Shown here: positions 1 to 7,464 of the stretch, piece by piece
How positions within the stretch are numbered: the stretch's first letter is position 1
How the letters are laid out: every line of letters begins with the position of its first letter
NCBI RefSeq assembly: GCF_016805305.1
Contig: NZ_JAERQN010000001.1
Coordinates: forward strand, 930,001 to 994,000
Direction: 5' to 3'
From: Falsiroseomonas ponticola
Lineage (GTDB): Bacteria > Pseudomonadota > Alphaproteobacteria > Acetobacterales > Acetobacteraceae
Length of the DNA stretch: 64,000 bases
Translations under genes and position numbers: made by a program
The notes under the pieces: model-generated
Databases searched by the model: none
Told to the model about the DNA's origin: nothing
Seen by the model: only the letters and a program-made list of their open reading frames with translations

Positions 1-504
1 GATCAGCGCGGAATCGACGACGACGAGGCCGTAATTGTCCCATTCCTCCGCCTTGAAGACGGACAGCATGGCGGGCAGGGGGATGGAGTTCAGGTAGTCC
101 CCGAAGCGCAGCGACTGGATCTCGTCGATCGAGACCTCGACGGTGTCGGAGGTGAAGTTGCGCAGCGTGGTGGAGAGGATGCGCACCAGCCGGTCGAAGA
201 CGATCTCCAGCATCGGCAGGCGTTCGTAGGAGACGAGGCCGCGCGCGATGACGCGCTCCATCCCGCTGCCGCCGCCATCATCCCCGCCATTGCCGTTGCC
301 GAAGCCGAGCAGGCTGTCGATCTCGGCCTGGTTGAGCACGCGCGTCGGCTCCGCCGTCGCCGCCGGCAGCGGCGCGCTTTCCGTCAGGATGCGCTCGGCG
401 GCCGCATGGGCGGCCAGGTCGTCCTCCGCGGCCTCGGCCAGGGCGGCGCCCCAATCATCCTCCGCCGGCTCTGCCATGGCGGTCTTGGGCAGCTCGTCGC
501 TCAT
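1..504 (-). CDS. fliM: Flagellar motor switch protein FliM (C-terminal part missing, cut by window edge)
   Basis: FliM is the C-ring protein that binds phospho-CheY and sets the direction of flagellar rotation. Only the first 168 codons are present; the reading frame runs off the window start. After an acidic Ala-rich leader of about 55 residues comes LNQAEIDSLLGF (residues 57-68), the conserved FliM CheY-binding peptide. The start of the CheC-like middle domain follows (ERVIARGLVSYERLPMLEIV). The ATG at 504-502 overlaps the fliL stop by four bases (ATGA), so fliL and fliM are translationally coupled. The leader before the CheY-binding peptide is longer than in enteric FliM. Identification is firm. 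Confidence 0.95.
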   Translation of the reverse strand, partial: MSDELPKTAMAEPAEDDWGAALAEAAEDDLAAHAAAERILTESAPLPAATAEPTRVLNQAEIDSLLGFGNGNGGDDGGGSGMERVIARGLVSYERLPMLEIVFDRLVRILSTTLRNFTSDTVEVSIDEIQSLRFGDYLNSIPLPAMLSVFKAEEWDNYGLVVVDSALI

Positions 505-1007
505 TGCACGATCAGTTCGACGAAGAGCACGTCGGTGATGGTGCCGGCCCGCGTCGCCAGGTTGGCGCGCGCCAGCAGCTCCTCCCGCAGCCGCTGCGTG
601 CCGATGCTGCCGCGCAGCTCCTCCGGCCGCATCTCCCGCAGATAGGTGGTGAACAGGTCCTGCAGTCGCGGCATGGCCGCCATCGCGATCGCCGCATCCT
701 CCCGCCGCGCCACCTCCAGCCGCGCCTTGAGGCGGACGAAGGATTGCCGACGCGCGCCGGCATTCAGGTTGGCGACGATGTCGGGGATCTCGACGAAGAC
801 GGGCGGCGCGGCCTGGGGCGCGGCCGCTTCCTCGTGGTGCGCGGCGCCGCCGCCGAAGGGCGGCAGCTTGAGGAAGAAGGCAGCGCCCGCGCCGCCGCCC
901 GCCAGCAGGACCACGGCACCCGCGATGATGAGGAGGCGCGCCTTGCCCTTCTTCGCCGATCCCTTGGAGGCGGATGCGTCCTTCGCTGCTGCAGCGCCGT
1001 CGGTCAT
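501..1007 (-). CDS. fliL: Flagellar basal-body-associated protein FliL
   Basis: FliL is a single-pass inner-membrane protein around the stator units that supports motor torque. The 168-residue protein has a basic Lys-rich N-terminus, one membrane helix at about residues 23-46, a Gly/Pro/His linker, and a periplasmic domain with the typical FliL sequence (VEIPDIVANLNAGARRQSFV and a C-terminal TDVLFVELIVQ). The length is normal for the family. It lies upstream of fliM with a 4-base overlap and diverges from flgF across a 240-bp gap. The minus-strand G-rich stretch GACGGGGGCC just before the ATG can serve as ribosome binding site. Confidence 0.93.
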   Translation of the reverse strand: MTDGAAAAKDASASKGSAKKGKARLLIIAGAVVLLAGGGAGAAFFLKLPPFGGGAAHHEEAAAPQAAPPVFVEIPDIVANLNAGARRQSFVRLKARLEVARREDAAIAMAAMPRLQDLFTTYLREMRPEELRGSIGTQRLREELLARANLATRAGTITDVLFVELIVQ

Positions 1008-1248
1008 GGGGCCCCCGTCCTGGAATGCAGGATCGATCTATGCCCCGGCTGTTAACGCGTCCTTGCCCGGCCGGACCCCCCTTCAGACCCCGGCAACAAC
1101 TGGCCCGTAGATCGGGACCCGAGGCGGAAGAACTGCCGTGGACCCTGGCTGGCCGGAAGGCCGGCAAGGTGGTCGCGAGGATCCCGACCGCCTGCCCCAT
1201 CGCGCATCGCCGGACCGCCGGCGGTGCGACCAGGAAGGACCGCGGCGC

Positions 1249-1992
1249 ATGGACACGCCTGGCTATATCGTCCTGTCACGCCTGGCCTCGCAGGCACGGG
1301 CGACGGATGTGCTGGCGGCGAACATCGCCAATGCCGGCACGCCGGGATTCAAGGCGAGCCAGACCATCTTCGCCCAGCAGCTGGCACGCCAATCCGGCGC
1401 GGAAACGCCCGCGGGCGGCGAACAGCTGGCCTTCACGCTGGACCGCGCCACCTGGCGCGACATGTCCGCCGGCGCGCTGCGCCATACCGGCAATCCGCTC
1501 GACCTCGCGCTGGGCGGCGATGGCTTCTTCGCCGTGCAGACCCCGCGCGGCGAACGCTTCACCCGCGCCGGGCACTTCACCCTCTCCCCCGACAGCCAGG
1601 TGGTGGACCCCGAGGGCAACCCCCTGCTGGGCGAGGGTGGCCAGCCCCTGGTGCTGCCGCCCGGCGATGTCCGGCTGGAGGTGAAGGGCGACGGCACCAT
1701 CGCCAGCGAAAGCGGGCCGCTGGGCCGGCTGCGCGTGGTGCGCTTCGACGATGCCCAGCGCCTGGTGGCGGAAGGCAGCCGCCTGTTCAGCGCCCCGCAG
1801 GGGGTGGACGCGCAGGCGGTGGAACGCCCCGCCGTGGTGCAGGGCGCCGTCGAGGAATCCAACGTCAGCCCGGTGGCGGAGCTGACGCGCCTCACCGCCG
1901 GGCTGCGCGAATTCCAGTTCGCCGCCCAGTTCATCGAAAAGGAAGGCGAGCGCCTGGGCGGCGCCGTCGACCGCATCCTCCGCCGCCGCTGA
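1249..1992 (+). CDS. flgF: Proximal rod protein FlgF
   Basis: FlgF is a proximal rod subunit of the flagellar basal body, exported by the flagellar type III apparatus. The 247-residue protein has the flagellar rod N-terminal signature (LASQARATDVLAANIANAGTPGFK), the central GDGFFAVQTPRGERFTRAGHF block and the C-terminal rod/hook block (VEESNVSPVAELTRLTAGLREFQ). The frame is open upstream to 1138. The ATG at 1249 is chosen because AGGAAGGA (1232-1239) precedes it by nine bases and because the protein then begins as FlgF proteins do. It is the first gene of a tight rightward operon that continues with flgG 22 bases later. Confidence 0.95.
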   Translation: MDTPGYIVLSRLASQARATDVLAANIANAGTPGFKASQTIFAQQLARQSGAETPAGGEQLAFTLDRATWRDMSAGALRHTGNPLDLALGGDGFFAVQTPRGERFTRAGHFTLSPDSQVVDPEGNPLLGEGGQPLVLPPGDVRLEVKGDGTIASESGPLGRLRVVRFDDAQRLVAEGSRLFSAPQGVDAQAVERPAVVQGAVEESNVSPVAELTRLTAGLREFQFAAQFIEKEGERLGGAVDRILRRR

Positions 1993-2014
1993 ACCGACAG
2001 GAACCGAAGACGCC

Positions 2015-2800
2015 ATGCGCGCACTCGATATCGCCGCCACGGGCCTGCAGGCCCAGCAGACCAACGTCGAAGTCATCTCCAACAACATCGCGAATATGAG
2101 CACGACGGGCTACAAGCGCCGCCGCGCCGAGTTCCAGGACCTGATCTACCAGAACCTGCGCCGCGCCGGATCGCAGAGCAGCGACCAGGGCACGGTCCTG
2201 CCCTCCGGCGCGCAGCTCGGCCTCGGCGTGCGCACGGCCGCGATCTACCGCATCTCCGAACAGGGCAGCCTGACGCAGACGGAGAACCGCTTCGACCTCG
2301 CGGTGCGCGGCAATGGCTACTTCCCCGTGACGCTCCCCTCCGGCGAGACCGCCTATACCCGCGCCGGCAGTTTCGGCCTGGCGCCGGATGGCACCATCGT
2401 CACCGCGGATGGCTTCCCGGTCTCCGGCGGTATCGTGGTGCCGGCCGCCGCGCGCGACGTGACGATCAACGCGGCCGGCGAGGTGCTGGTGAAGCTGGAT
2501 GGCCAGGTGCAGCCGCAGAATGTCGGCCAGATCCAGGTCGCCATCTTCCCGAACGAGGGCGGGCTGGAAGCCACCGGCGACAACATGTTCCTCGCCACCC
2601 CGGCCTCCGGCCAGGCGCAGCCCGGCGTGCCCGGCGCGGTCGGCTATGGCCAGATCCAGCAGGGTTTTCTCGAATCCAGCAACGTCAACGTGGTGCAGGA
2701 GATCACGAACCTCATCACCGCGCAGCGCGCCTACGAGATGAACAGCAAGGTCATCACCGCGGGTGACGAGATGCTGTCCACCCTGACGCGGATGCGCTGA
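2015..2800 (+). CDS. flgG: Distal rod protein FlgG
   Basis: FlgG forms the distal rod of the flagellar basal body. The protein of 261 residues is of family length. It starts with MRALDIAATGLQAQQTNVEV and SNNIANMSTTGYKR, the canonical rod/hook N-terminal signature. It carries GNGYFPVTLPSGETAYTRAGSF in the centre and ends with the hook-type helix SSNVNVVQEITNLITAQRAYEMNSK. It follows flgF in the same operon, and its TGA shares one base with the flgA ATG (TGATG), which suggests coupled translation. No anomaly was seen. Confidence 0.97.
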   Translation: MRALDIAATGLQAQQTNVEVISNNIANMSTTGYKRRRAEFQDLIYQNLRRAGSQSSDQGTVLPSGAQLGLGVRTAAIYRISEQGSLTQTENRFDLAVRGNGYFPVTLPSGETAYTRAGSFGLAPDGTIVTADGFPVSGGIVVPAAARDVTINAAGEVLVKLDGQVQPQNVGQIQVAIFPNEGGLEATGDNMFLATPASGQAQPGVPGAVGYGQIQQGFLESSNVNVVQEITNLITAQRAYEMNSKVITAGDEMLSTLTRMR

Positions 2801-3783
2801 TGCGCGCGTGGTCGCCCCTTCTCGCACTGTCGCTCCTGGCGCTGCCCGCCCTCGCGCAGCCGCCCGCGCCGCGCGCGCAGGCCGTCGTGGAAGCGGCTGT
2901 CGTGACGCTGGGCGACATCTTCGAGCATGCGGGCGCGCGGGCGGACGCCACGCTCGGCCCCGCCCCCGCGCCCGGCCGCCGCTTCGTGGTGGAGGCGCCG
3001 CAGCTGGCCGCCATCGCGCGCGACTATGGCCTGGCCTGGCGCCCCCTCGCGGGGGATGAGCGCGTGGTGGTGGAACGCCCCGGCCGCGCCATGCGGCGTG
3101 AGGAGGTGCTGGAGCCGCTGCGCGCCGAACTCGTCGCGCTCGGCGCCGATCCCGAACTCGACCTCGACATCCCCGGCTTCCAGCCGCCCAACCTGCCCGC
3201 CGGCGCGCCCGATGCGCGCATCGCGGTGGATGGCGCGCTGTGGGACGGCGTCTCCCGCCGCTTCTCCGCGACGCTGGTCGTGGTGGCGGAAGGCATGCCG
3301 ACCTTCACGCAGCGCGTCAGCGGCAGGGCGGTCGCGATGCGCGATGTCGTCGTCGCGGCGCGCCCGCTGCGGGCCGGGGAGATGGTGATGCCGGGCGACG
3401 TCACCGTCACCCGCCAGGCGGTGGACCGCGCCGCCCCGAATGCGGCGGAGGATGCGGAAGCCGTCACCGGCCAGCGCCTGCGCCGCGCCATCGCCGCGGG
3501 CCAGACCGTCTCCGCCGCCGATGTCGCCGCCGCCCCCGTCATCGCCCGCGATTCCGTCGTGCAGCTGCTGCACCAGGCGCCGGGCCTGACGCTGACGGCC
3601 CAGGGCCGCGCGCTGGAAGACGGCTTCCGCGGGCGCACCCTGCATGTCCTCAACCTCGCCAGCGGCAGCGTCGTGCAGGCGGAAGTGCTGGGCCCCGGCC
3701 GCGCGCGCGCCGTCGGCGCCGCCATCACGCTTCCCCCCGCCATCGCCGCCCGCGTCAACCGCAGGGACCAAGCCTCACGATGA
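2800..3783 (+). CDS. flgA: P-ring assembly chaperone FlgA
   Basis: FlgA is the periplasmic chaperone that helps FlgI assemble into the P ring. The 327-residue product has an N-terminal signal peptide (MRAWSPLLALSLLALPALAQ). Its C-terminal half is an SAF-type domain (RDVVVAARPLRAGEMVMPGDVTV..., GQRLRRAIAAGQTVSAADV). The C-terminal chaperone region ends in SGSVVQAEVLGPGRARAV. It is longer than enterobacterial FlgA, as is common in alphaproteobacteria. The ATG overlaps the flgG stop and the next gene starts inside its own stop (ATGA), so it sits in a tightly packed flg operon. Confidence 0.92.
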   Translation: MRAWSPLLALSLLALPALAQPPAPRAQAVVEAAVVTLGDIFEHAGARADATLGPAPAPGRRFVVEAPQLAAIARDYGLAWRPLAGDERVVVERPGRAMRREEVLEPLRAELVALGADPELDLDIPGFQPPNLPAGAPDARIAVDGALWDGVSRRFSATLVVVAEGMPTFTQRVSGRAVAMRDVVVAARPLRAGEMVMPGDVTVTRQAVDRAAPNAAEDAEAVTGQRLRRAIAAGQTVSAADVAAAPVIARDSVVQLLHQAPGLTLTAQGRALEDGFRGRTLHVLNLASGSVVQAEVLGPGRARAVGAAITLPPAIAARVNRRDQASR

Positions 3784-4499
3784 AGCGCACCCTTCCCCTC
3801 CTGCTCCTGCTCTCGCTGGGCGGCTGCTCGGAGCGCCTGGCGGAGCTGGGGCGCGCCCCCTCCATGGCGCCCATCGAGAATCCGGGCGGCGCCCGGCCGA
3901 TCAGCATGCCCATGCCCGCCGCGCAGACCGCGCCGGCGGAGGCGAATTCGCTGTGGCGCCAGGGCAGCCGCACCTTCCTGCGGGACCAGCGCGCCGCGCA
4001 GGTCGGTGACCTCGTCACCGTGCTGGTCGCGATCGAGGATCGCGCGCAGCTGCAGAACACCACCGAACGGTCGCGCGCCAACAGCGAATCGCTCGGCCTG
4101 CCGCGGCTGCTCGGCCTCGATGCCAGCTATGGCCGCCTGCTGCCGAACGGCTTCGATCCCTCCCGCCTCGTCTCCGGCGCCTCCGACAGTTCCTCGGCCG
4201 GGGCGGGCCAGATCCAGCGGACGGAGACGGTGACGCTGCGCGTCGCCGCGACGGTCACGCAGGCGCTGCCAAACGGCAACCTCGTCGTCGCCGGCCGCCA
4301 GCAGGTGCGCGTGAACCATGAGCTGCGCGACCTCCAGGTCTCCGGCATCATCCGCCCGCAGGACATCGCCAGCGACAACACCGTCAAGCATGACCGCCTG
4401 GCGGAAGCCCGCATCGCCTATGGCGGCCGCGGGACGATGAGCGACGTGCAGCAGCCCCGCTACGGGCAGCAGCTGCTCGACATCATCCTGCCCTTCTGA
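3780..4499 (+). CDS. flgH: Flagellar L-ring lipoprotein FlgH
   Basis: FlgH builds the outer-membrane L ring around the flagellar rod. The 239-residue protein begins with a lipoprotein signal peptide whose lipobox is LSLGGC, making the Cys the expected lipidated residue. FlgH hallmarks follow: SLWRQGSRTFLRDQRAAQVGDLVTVLV, GQIQRTETVTLRVAATVTQALPNGNL, HELRDLQVSGIIRPQDIASDNTV and a C-terminal QQLLDIILPF. The frame is open far upstream. The ATG at 3780 is chosen because only it gives a signal peptide, and it overlaps the flgA stop by four bases. flgI follows two bases after the stop. Confidence 0.96.
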   Translation: MKRTLPLLLLLSLGGCSERLAELGRAPSMAPIENPGGARPISMPMPAAQTAPAEANSLWRQGSRTFLRDQRAAQVGDLVTVLVAIEDRAQLQNTTERSRANSESLGLPRLLGLDASYGRLLPNGFDPSRLVSGASDSSSAGAGQIQRTETVTLRVAATVTQALPNGNLVVAGRQQVRVNHELRDLQVSGIIRPQDIASDNTVKHDRLAEARIAYGGRGTMSDVQQPRYGQQLLDIILPF

Positions 4500-4501
4500 C
4501 C

Positions 4502-5599
4502 ATGCGCAGCCTGATCTTCCTGCTCGGCCTGCTGGTCTCGCTGCCCGCGCTCGGGCAGGGCGGCGTGCGCATCAAGGACATCGCGGATGTCGAGGGCATG
4601 CGCGACAACCAGCTGGTCGGCTACGGCCTGGTGGTCGGCCTGCCCGGCACCGGCGACCGCCTGCGCAATGCCGTCTTCACCCGCCAATCCCTGATCGGCA
4701 TGCTGGAACGGCTCGGCGTCAACACGCGGGACCAGGAACGGCAGCTGGAGACGCGCAACGTCGCCGCCGTGATGGTCACGGCCAACCTGCCGGGCTTCGC
4801 GCGCACGGGCAGCCGGATCGATGTCTCCGTCGCCGCCCTCGGCGATGCCACCAACCTCACCGGCGGCACGCTCGTCGTCACGCCGCTGCTCGGCGCGGAC
4901 GGGGAAGTCTATGCCGTCGCCCAGGGCGCGGTCGCGACCGGCGCCATCGCGGCGCGCGGCGCGGCGAGTTCGGTGACGCGCGGCGTGCCGACCGCGGCGC
5001 GGATCGCGAATGGCGCGATCGTGGAGCGGGAGGTGGGCTTCGCCTTCGCCTCCCGCCCCGCCATCCGCCTGGCGCTGCGCAACCCGGACCTGACCACGGC
5101 GCGCCGCATCGCCGCCGCCGTGAACCGCTACGCCCCCGGCAACCCCGCCAGCGCCACGGATCCCCGCAGCGTGACCATCGCGCTGGCCGGCCGCGACGCC
5201 ATCGGCTTCATCGCGGAGATCGAGCAGCTGCGCGTGGAACCCGACAGCGTGGCGCGGGTGGTGATCGAGGAAGCCTCCGGCACCATCGTCATGGGCGCCA
5301 ATGTGCGCATCTCCACCGTCGCCATCGCGCAGGGCAACCTGACGATCCGCGTGACGGAAACGCCGCAGGTCAGCCAGCCCGGGCCGCTGTCCAACGGCCA
5401 GACCGTGGTGGTGCCGCGCACCAACATCGAGGTGGACGACCAGAACGAACGGCGCCTCGGCATCCTGCGCGGCGGCACCACGCTGCAGGACCTGGTGCAG
5501 GGGCTCAACCAGCTCGGCGTCGGGCCGCGCGACATGATCTCCATCCTGCAGACCATCAAGGCCGCCGGCGCGCTGCAGGCGGAGCTGGAAGTGAGGTAG
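4502..5599 (+). CDS. flgI: Flagellar P-ring protein FlgI
   Basis: FlgI forms the periplasmic P ring around the rod. The 365-residue protein is of family length, with a Sec signal peptide (MRSLIFLLGLLVSLPALGQG). It then carries VRIKDIADVEGMRDNQLVGYGLVVGLPGTGDR and TPLLGADGEVYAVAQG, both characteristic of FlgI. The C-terminal TTLQDLVQGLNQLGVGPRDMISILQTIKAAGALQAEL is also diagnostic. It lies two bases after flgH and its TAG overlaps a possible GTG start of the following flgJ-like gene, consistent with one transcript for the rod and ring components. Confidence 0.97.
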   Translation: MRSLIFLLGLLVSLPALGQGGVRIKDIADVEGMRDNQLVGYGLVVGLPGTGDRLRNAVFTRQSLIGMLERLGVNTRDQERQLETRNVAAVMVTANLPGFARTGSRIDVSVAALGDATNLTGGTLVVTPLLGADGEVYAVAQGAVATGAIAARGAASSVTRGVPTAARIANGAIVEREVGFAFASRPAIRLALRNPDLTTARRIAAAVNRYAPGNPASATDPRSVTIALAGRDAIGFIAEIEQLRVEPDSVARVVIEEASGTIVMGANVRISTVAIAQGNLTIRVTETPQVSQPGPLSNGQTVVVPRTNIEVDDQNERRLGILRGGTTLQDLVQGLNQLGVGPRDMISILQTIKAAGALQAELEVR

Positions 5600-5604
5600 T
5601 GGCC

Positions 5605-5910
5605 ATGGACCTTTCCACCCGCCTGCCGGGCGGCACGCTGCCCGCCGTGAACGCGCCGCGTCCGCTCAACCCGGGCACGACCACCGCCGCGCAGCGCGCC
5701 GCCGCGCAGACCTTCGAAGGCCAGGTTCTGGGCGCCATGCTGCAGCCCATGTTCGCGGGGCTGGACGGCAAGGGCCTGTTCGGCGGCGGCACCGGCGAAG
5801 CGCAGTGGCAGCCGATGCTGGTGCAGGAAATGGGCAACGCGATCGCGCGGCAGGGCGGCTTGGGCCTGGCCGAGGCGGTCATCCGACAGATGCAGAGGAA
5901 CAGCCGATGA
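5605..5910 (+). CDS. flgJ: FlgJ-type rod-binding protein (N-terminal domain only)
   Basis: This 101-residue protein matches the rod-cap/rod-binding domain of FlgJ: AQTFEGQVLGAMLQPMFAGLDGKGLFGGGTGEAQWQPMLVQEMGNAIARQGGLGLAEAVIRQM. The C-terminal muramidase domain found in enteric FlgJ is absent, which is normal in alphaproteobacteria, where a separate lytic enzyme opens the wall. The ATG at 5605 is preferred because GAGG (5593-5596) precedes it by eight bases; a GTG at 5599 overlapping the flgI stop is the alternative and would add two residues. The next gene starts inside its stop codon (ATGA). Confidence 0.85.
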   Translation: MDLSTRLPGGTLPAVNAPRPLNPGTTTAAQRAAAQTFEGQVLGAMLQPMFAGLDGKGLFGGGTGEAQWQPMLVQEMGNAIARQGGLGLAEAVIRQMQRNSR

Positions 5911-6287
5911 CCACGATGCTGCTGGACGCCGCCGAGACCCTGGAAGCCCTGCTGCGGCAGGAGACCGCCGCGCTGAAGGCGCGCGACCTGCGCGCCGCCG
6001 CCGCGCTGCAGCCCGCCAAGACCGTGGCGGTGGAGGAATTCGTCAAGGCGCGCGCCTCGCTCGATACCGGCGCCGCGCTGGATCATCGCCTGGCGCTGCT
6101 GGTCGATGGCCTGCGCGACACCGCGGCCGCCAATCGCGCGGCGCTGGAGGATGCGCTGGCGCTCCAGGCCCGGGTGGTGAAGGCCATCGCCCGCGTCGCG
6201 ACGCGGCCGGAAGGCAATGGCCTGCCCGGCTATGCGCGCCCCGCCCGCCCGGGCACCGGCGCCGTCGCCTTCTCCGTCCGCGCGTGA
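5907..6287 (+). CDS. FlgN-like flagellar chaperone (putative)
   Basis: A 126-residue, mostly helical protein (LLDAAETLEALLRQETAALKARDLRAAAALQPAKTVAVEEF...). It resembles the small FlgN/FlgN-like proteins that follow flgJ in alphaproteobacterial flagellar operons and that may act as export chaperones for hook-associated proteins. The resemblance is in length, helix-rich heptad character and position, not in any catalytic motif, so the family call is moderate. The ATG at 5907 overlaps the flgJ stop (ATGA). The Pro/Ala-rich C-terminus (about residues 105-126) looks disordered. It is the last gene of the flg run before a 77-bp gap. Confidence 0.6.
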   Translation: MTTMLLDAAETLEALLRQETAALKARDLRAAAALQPAKTVAVEEFVKARASLDTGAALDHRLALLVDGLRDTAAANRAALEDALALQARVVKAIARVATRPEGNGLPGYARPARPGTGAVAFSVRA

Positions 6288-6364
6288 ACCGCGCGGTTAA
6301 CAGCGAATAAACGGCCGGAGTTCTCCTTCAGGTCCATCGACTGGCACGGCAGGAGGCCGGCTTC

Positions 6365-6634
6365 ATGGACCCCCAACTGATCGGGACGGCACTCGCCGCG
6401 CTGGCCGGCGTGCTGTTCCTCATCCTGCTGCTGGCCCGCGGGCTGCGCCGCCTGGGCTGGGCGCCCGCCTCGGCCGGGGCCGGCACGCGCCGCCTGGCGG
6501 TGGAGGAGGCGCTGCCCCTCGATGGGCGGCGCCGCCTGCTGCTGCTGCGCTGCGATGGCCGCCCGCTGCTGCTGCTGACGGGCGGGCCACAGGATGTGCT
6601 GATGCCCCTGCCGCCTTCGGCGGAGGCCGGGTGA
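6365..6634 (+). CDS. fliO: Flagellar export apparatus assembly protein FliO
   Basis: FliO is a small membrane protein that helps FliP assemble into the flagellar type III export gate. The 89-residue product has one membrane helix near the N-terminus (IGTALAALAGVLFLILLLARGL). A cytoplasmic part follows with RRLAVEEALPLDGRRRLLLLRCDGRPLLLLTGGPQDVLM, the conserved FliO pattern. AGGAGG lies at 6353-6358, seven bases before the ATG. The stop overlaps the start of fliP, the expected partner. Being short and weakly conserved, its identity rests on this pattern plus adjacency to fliP. Confidence 0.85.
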   Translation: MDPQLIGTALAALAGVLFLILLLARGLRRLGWAPASAGAGTRRLAVEEALPLDGRRRLLLLRCDGRPLLLLTGGPQDVLMPLPPSAEAG

Positions 6635-7380
6635 TGCGCCGCATCCTGGTCCCGCTGGCCTGCCTGCTGGCGCTGCTGCTGCCGGGCCTGGCGCTGGCGC
6701 AGAGCGTCAACATCGACATGGGCCAGCAGGGCGGCGCGGGCGCCACGGCGCGCCTCGTGCAGCTGACCGCGCTGATCGGCCTGCTGTCCCTGGCACCCTC
6801 GTTGCTTGTGATGGCGACGGCCTTCGGGCGCATCATCATCGTGCTGTCGCTGCTGCGCAGCGCCATCGGCGCGCAGGGCGTGCCGCCCAACCCGGTGCTG
6901 ATCGGCCTCGCCCTCTTCCTCACCTGGTTCGTCATGCAGCCGGTGCTGGAACAGTCCTGGACGCTCGGCCTGCATCCGATGTCCCAGGGCACGATCGACG
7001 AGATCGCGGGCCTCAAGGCCGCGGCCGAACCTTTCCGCGCCTTCATGGTGGCGCATGCCCGGGATTCCGACCTGGCGCTGTTCCTCGACCTCGCCAACCT
7101 GCCCGTGCCCGCGGCCGGGGAGGAGATGCCCTGGCGCGCCCTGGTGCCCGCCTTCATGGTGGGCGAGCTGCGCCGCGCCTTCGAGATCGGCTTCCTGCTG
7201 TTCCTGCCCTTCCTCATCATCGATATCGTCGTCGCCAGCGTGCTGATGGGCCTCGGCATGATGATGCTGCCGCCGCCCGCCATCTCCCTGCCCTTCAAGC
7301 TGGTCTTCTTCGTCCTGGTCGATGGCTGGCGCCTGATCGCGGGCAGCCTGGTGCAGGGCTTCGGTGTCGGCAACGGTTGA
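6631..7380 (+). CDS. fliP: Flagellar export gate protein FliP
   Basis: FliP forms the core export pore of the flagellar type III secretion apparatus with FliQ and FliR. The 249-residue protein has a cleavable signal peptide (to about residue 23, ALAQ), then LTALIGLLSLAPSLLVMATAFGRIIIVLSLLRSAIG, QGVPPNPVLIGLALFLTWFVM and PFLIIDIVVASVLMGLGMMMLPPPAISLPFKLVFFVLVDGW. All are diagnostic of FliP. Translation can start at GTG 6631 (four-base overlap with fliO) or ATG 6634 (one-base overlap); I show the longer. fliQ, fliR, flhA and flhB are not in this window. Confidence 0.97.
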   Translation: MMRRILVPLACLLALLLPGLALAQSVNIDMGQQGGAGATARLVQLTALIGLLSLAPSLLVMATAFGRIIIVLSLLRSAIGAQGVPPNPVLIGLALFLTWFVMQPVLEQSWTLGLHPMSQGTIDEIAGLKAAAEPFRAFMVAHARDSDLALFLDLANLPVPAAGEEMPWRALVPAFMVGELRRAFEIGFLLFLPFLIIDIVVASVLMGLGMMMLPPPAISLPFKLVFFVLVDGWRLIAGSLVQGFGVGNG

Positions 7381-7464
7381 GAAGTGTCGCACGATATAGG
7401 AATCAACAGACGCTAAACACTTGTCTCGCAGGTTGGGGCGTCATCCCACCAGCGGACATGCCTC

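Noticed and set aside
1008..1248. The 240-bp gap between fliL and flgF as a site of a small gene or RNA
   Set aside because: Frames here are continuations of shadow frames; apart from the flgF ribosome binding site at 1232-1239 I see no clear signal.
6351..6366. TGGCAC-like element before fliO as a sigma54 promoter
   Set aside because: TGGCAC at about 6352 is followed by GAGG instead of TTGC at the -12 position, and that stretch is the fliO ribosome binding site.
7381..7464. Possible sigma28 promoter (CTAAAC...) before the MCP-like gene
   Set aside because: The -35-like TAAA is present but no GCCGATAA-like -10 follows at the right spacing.
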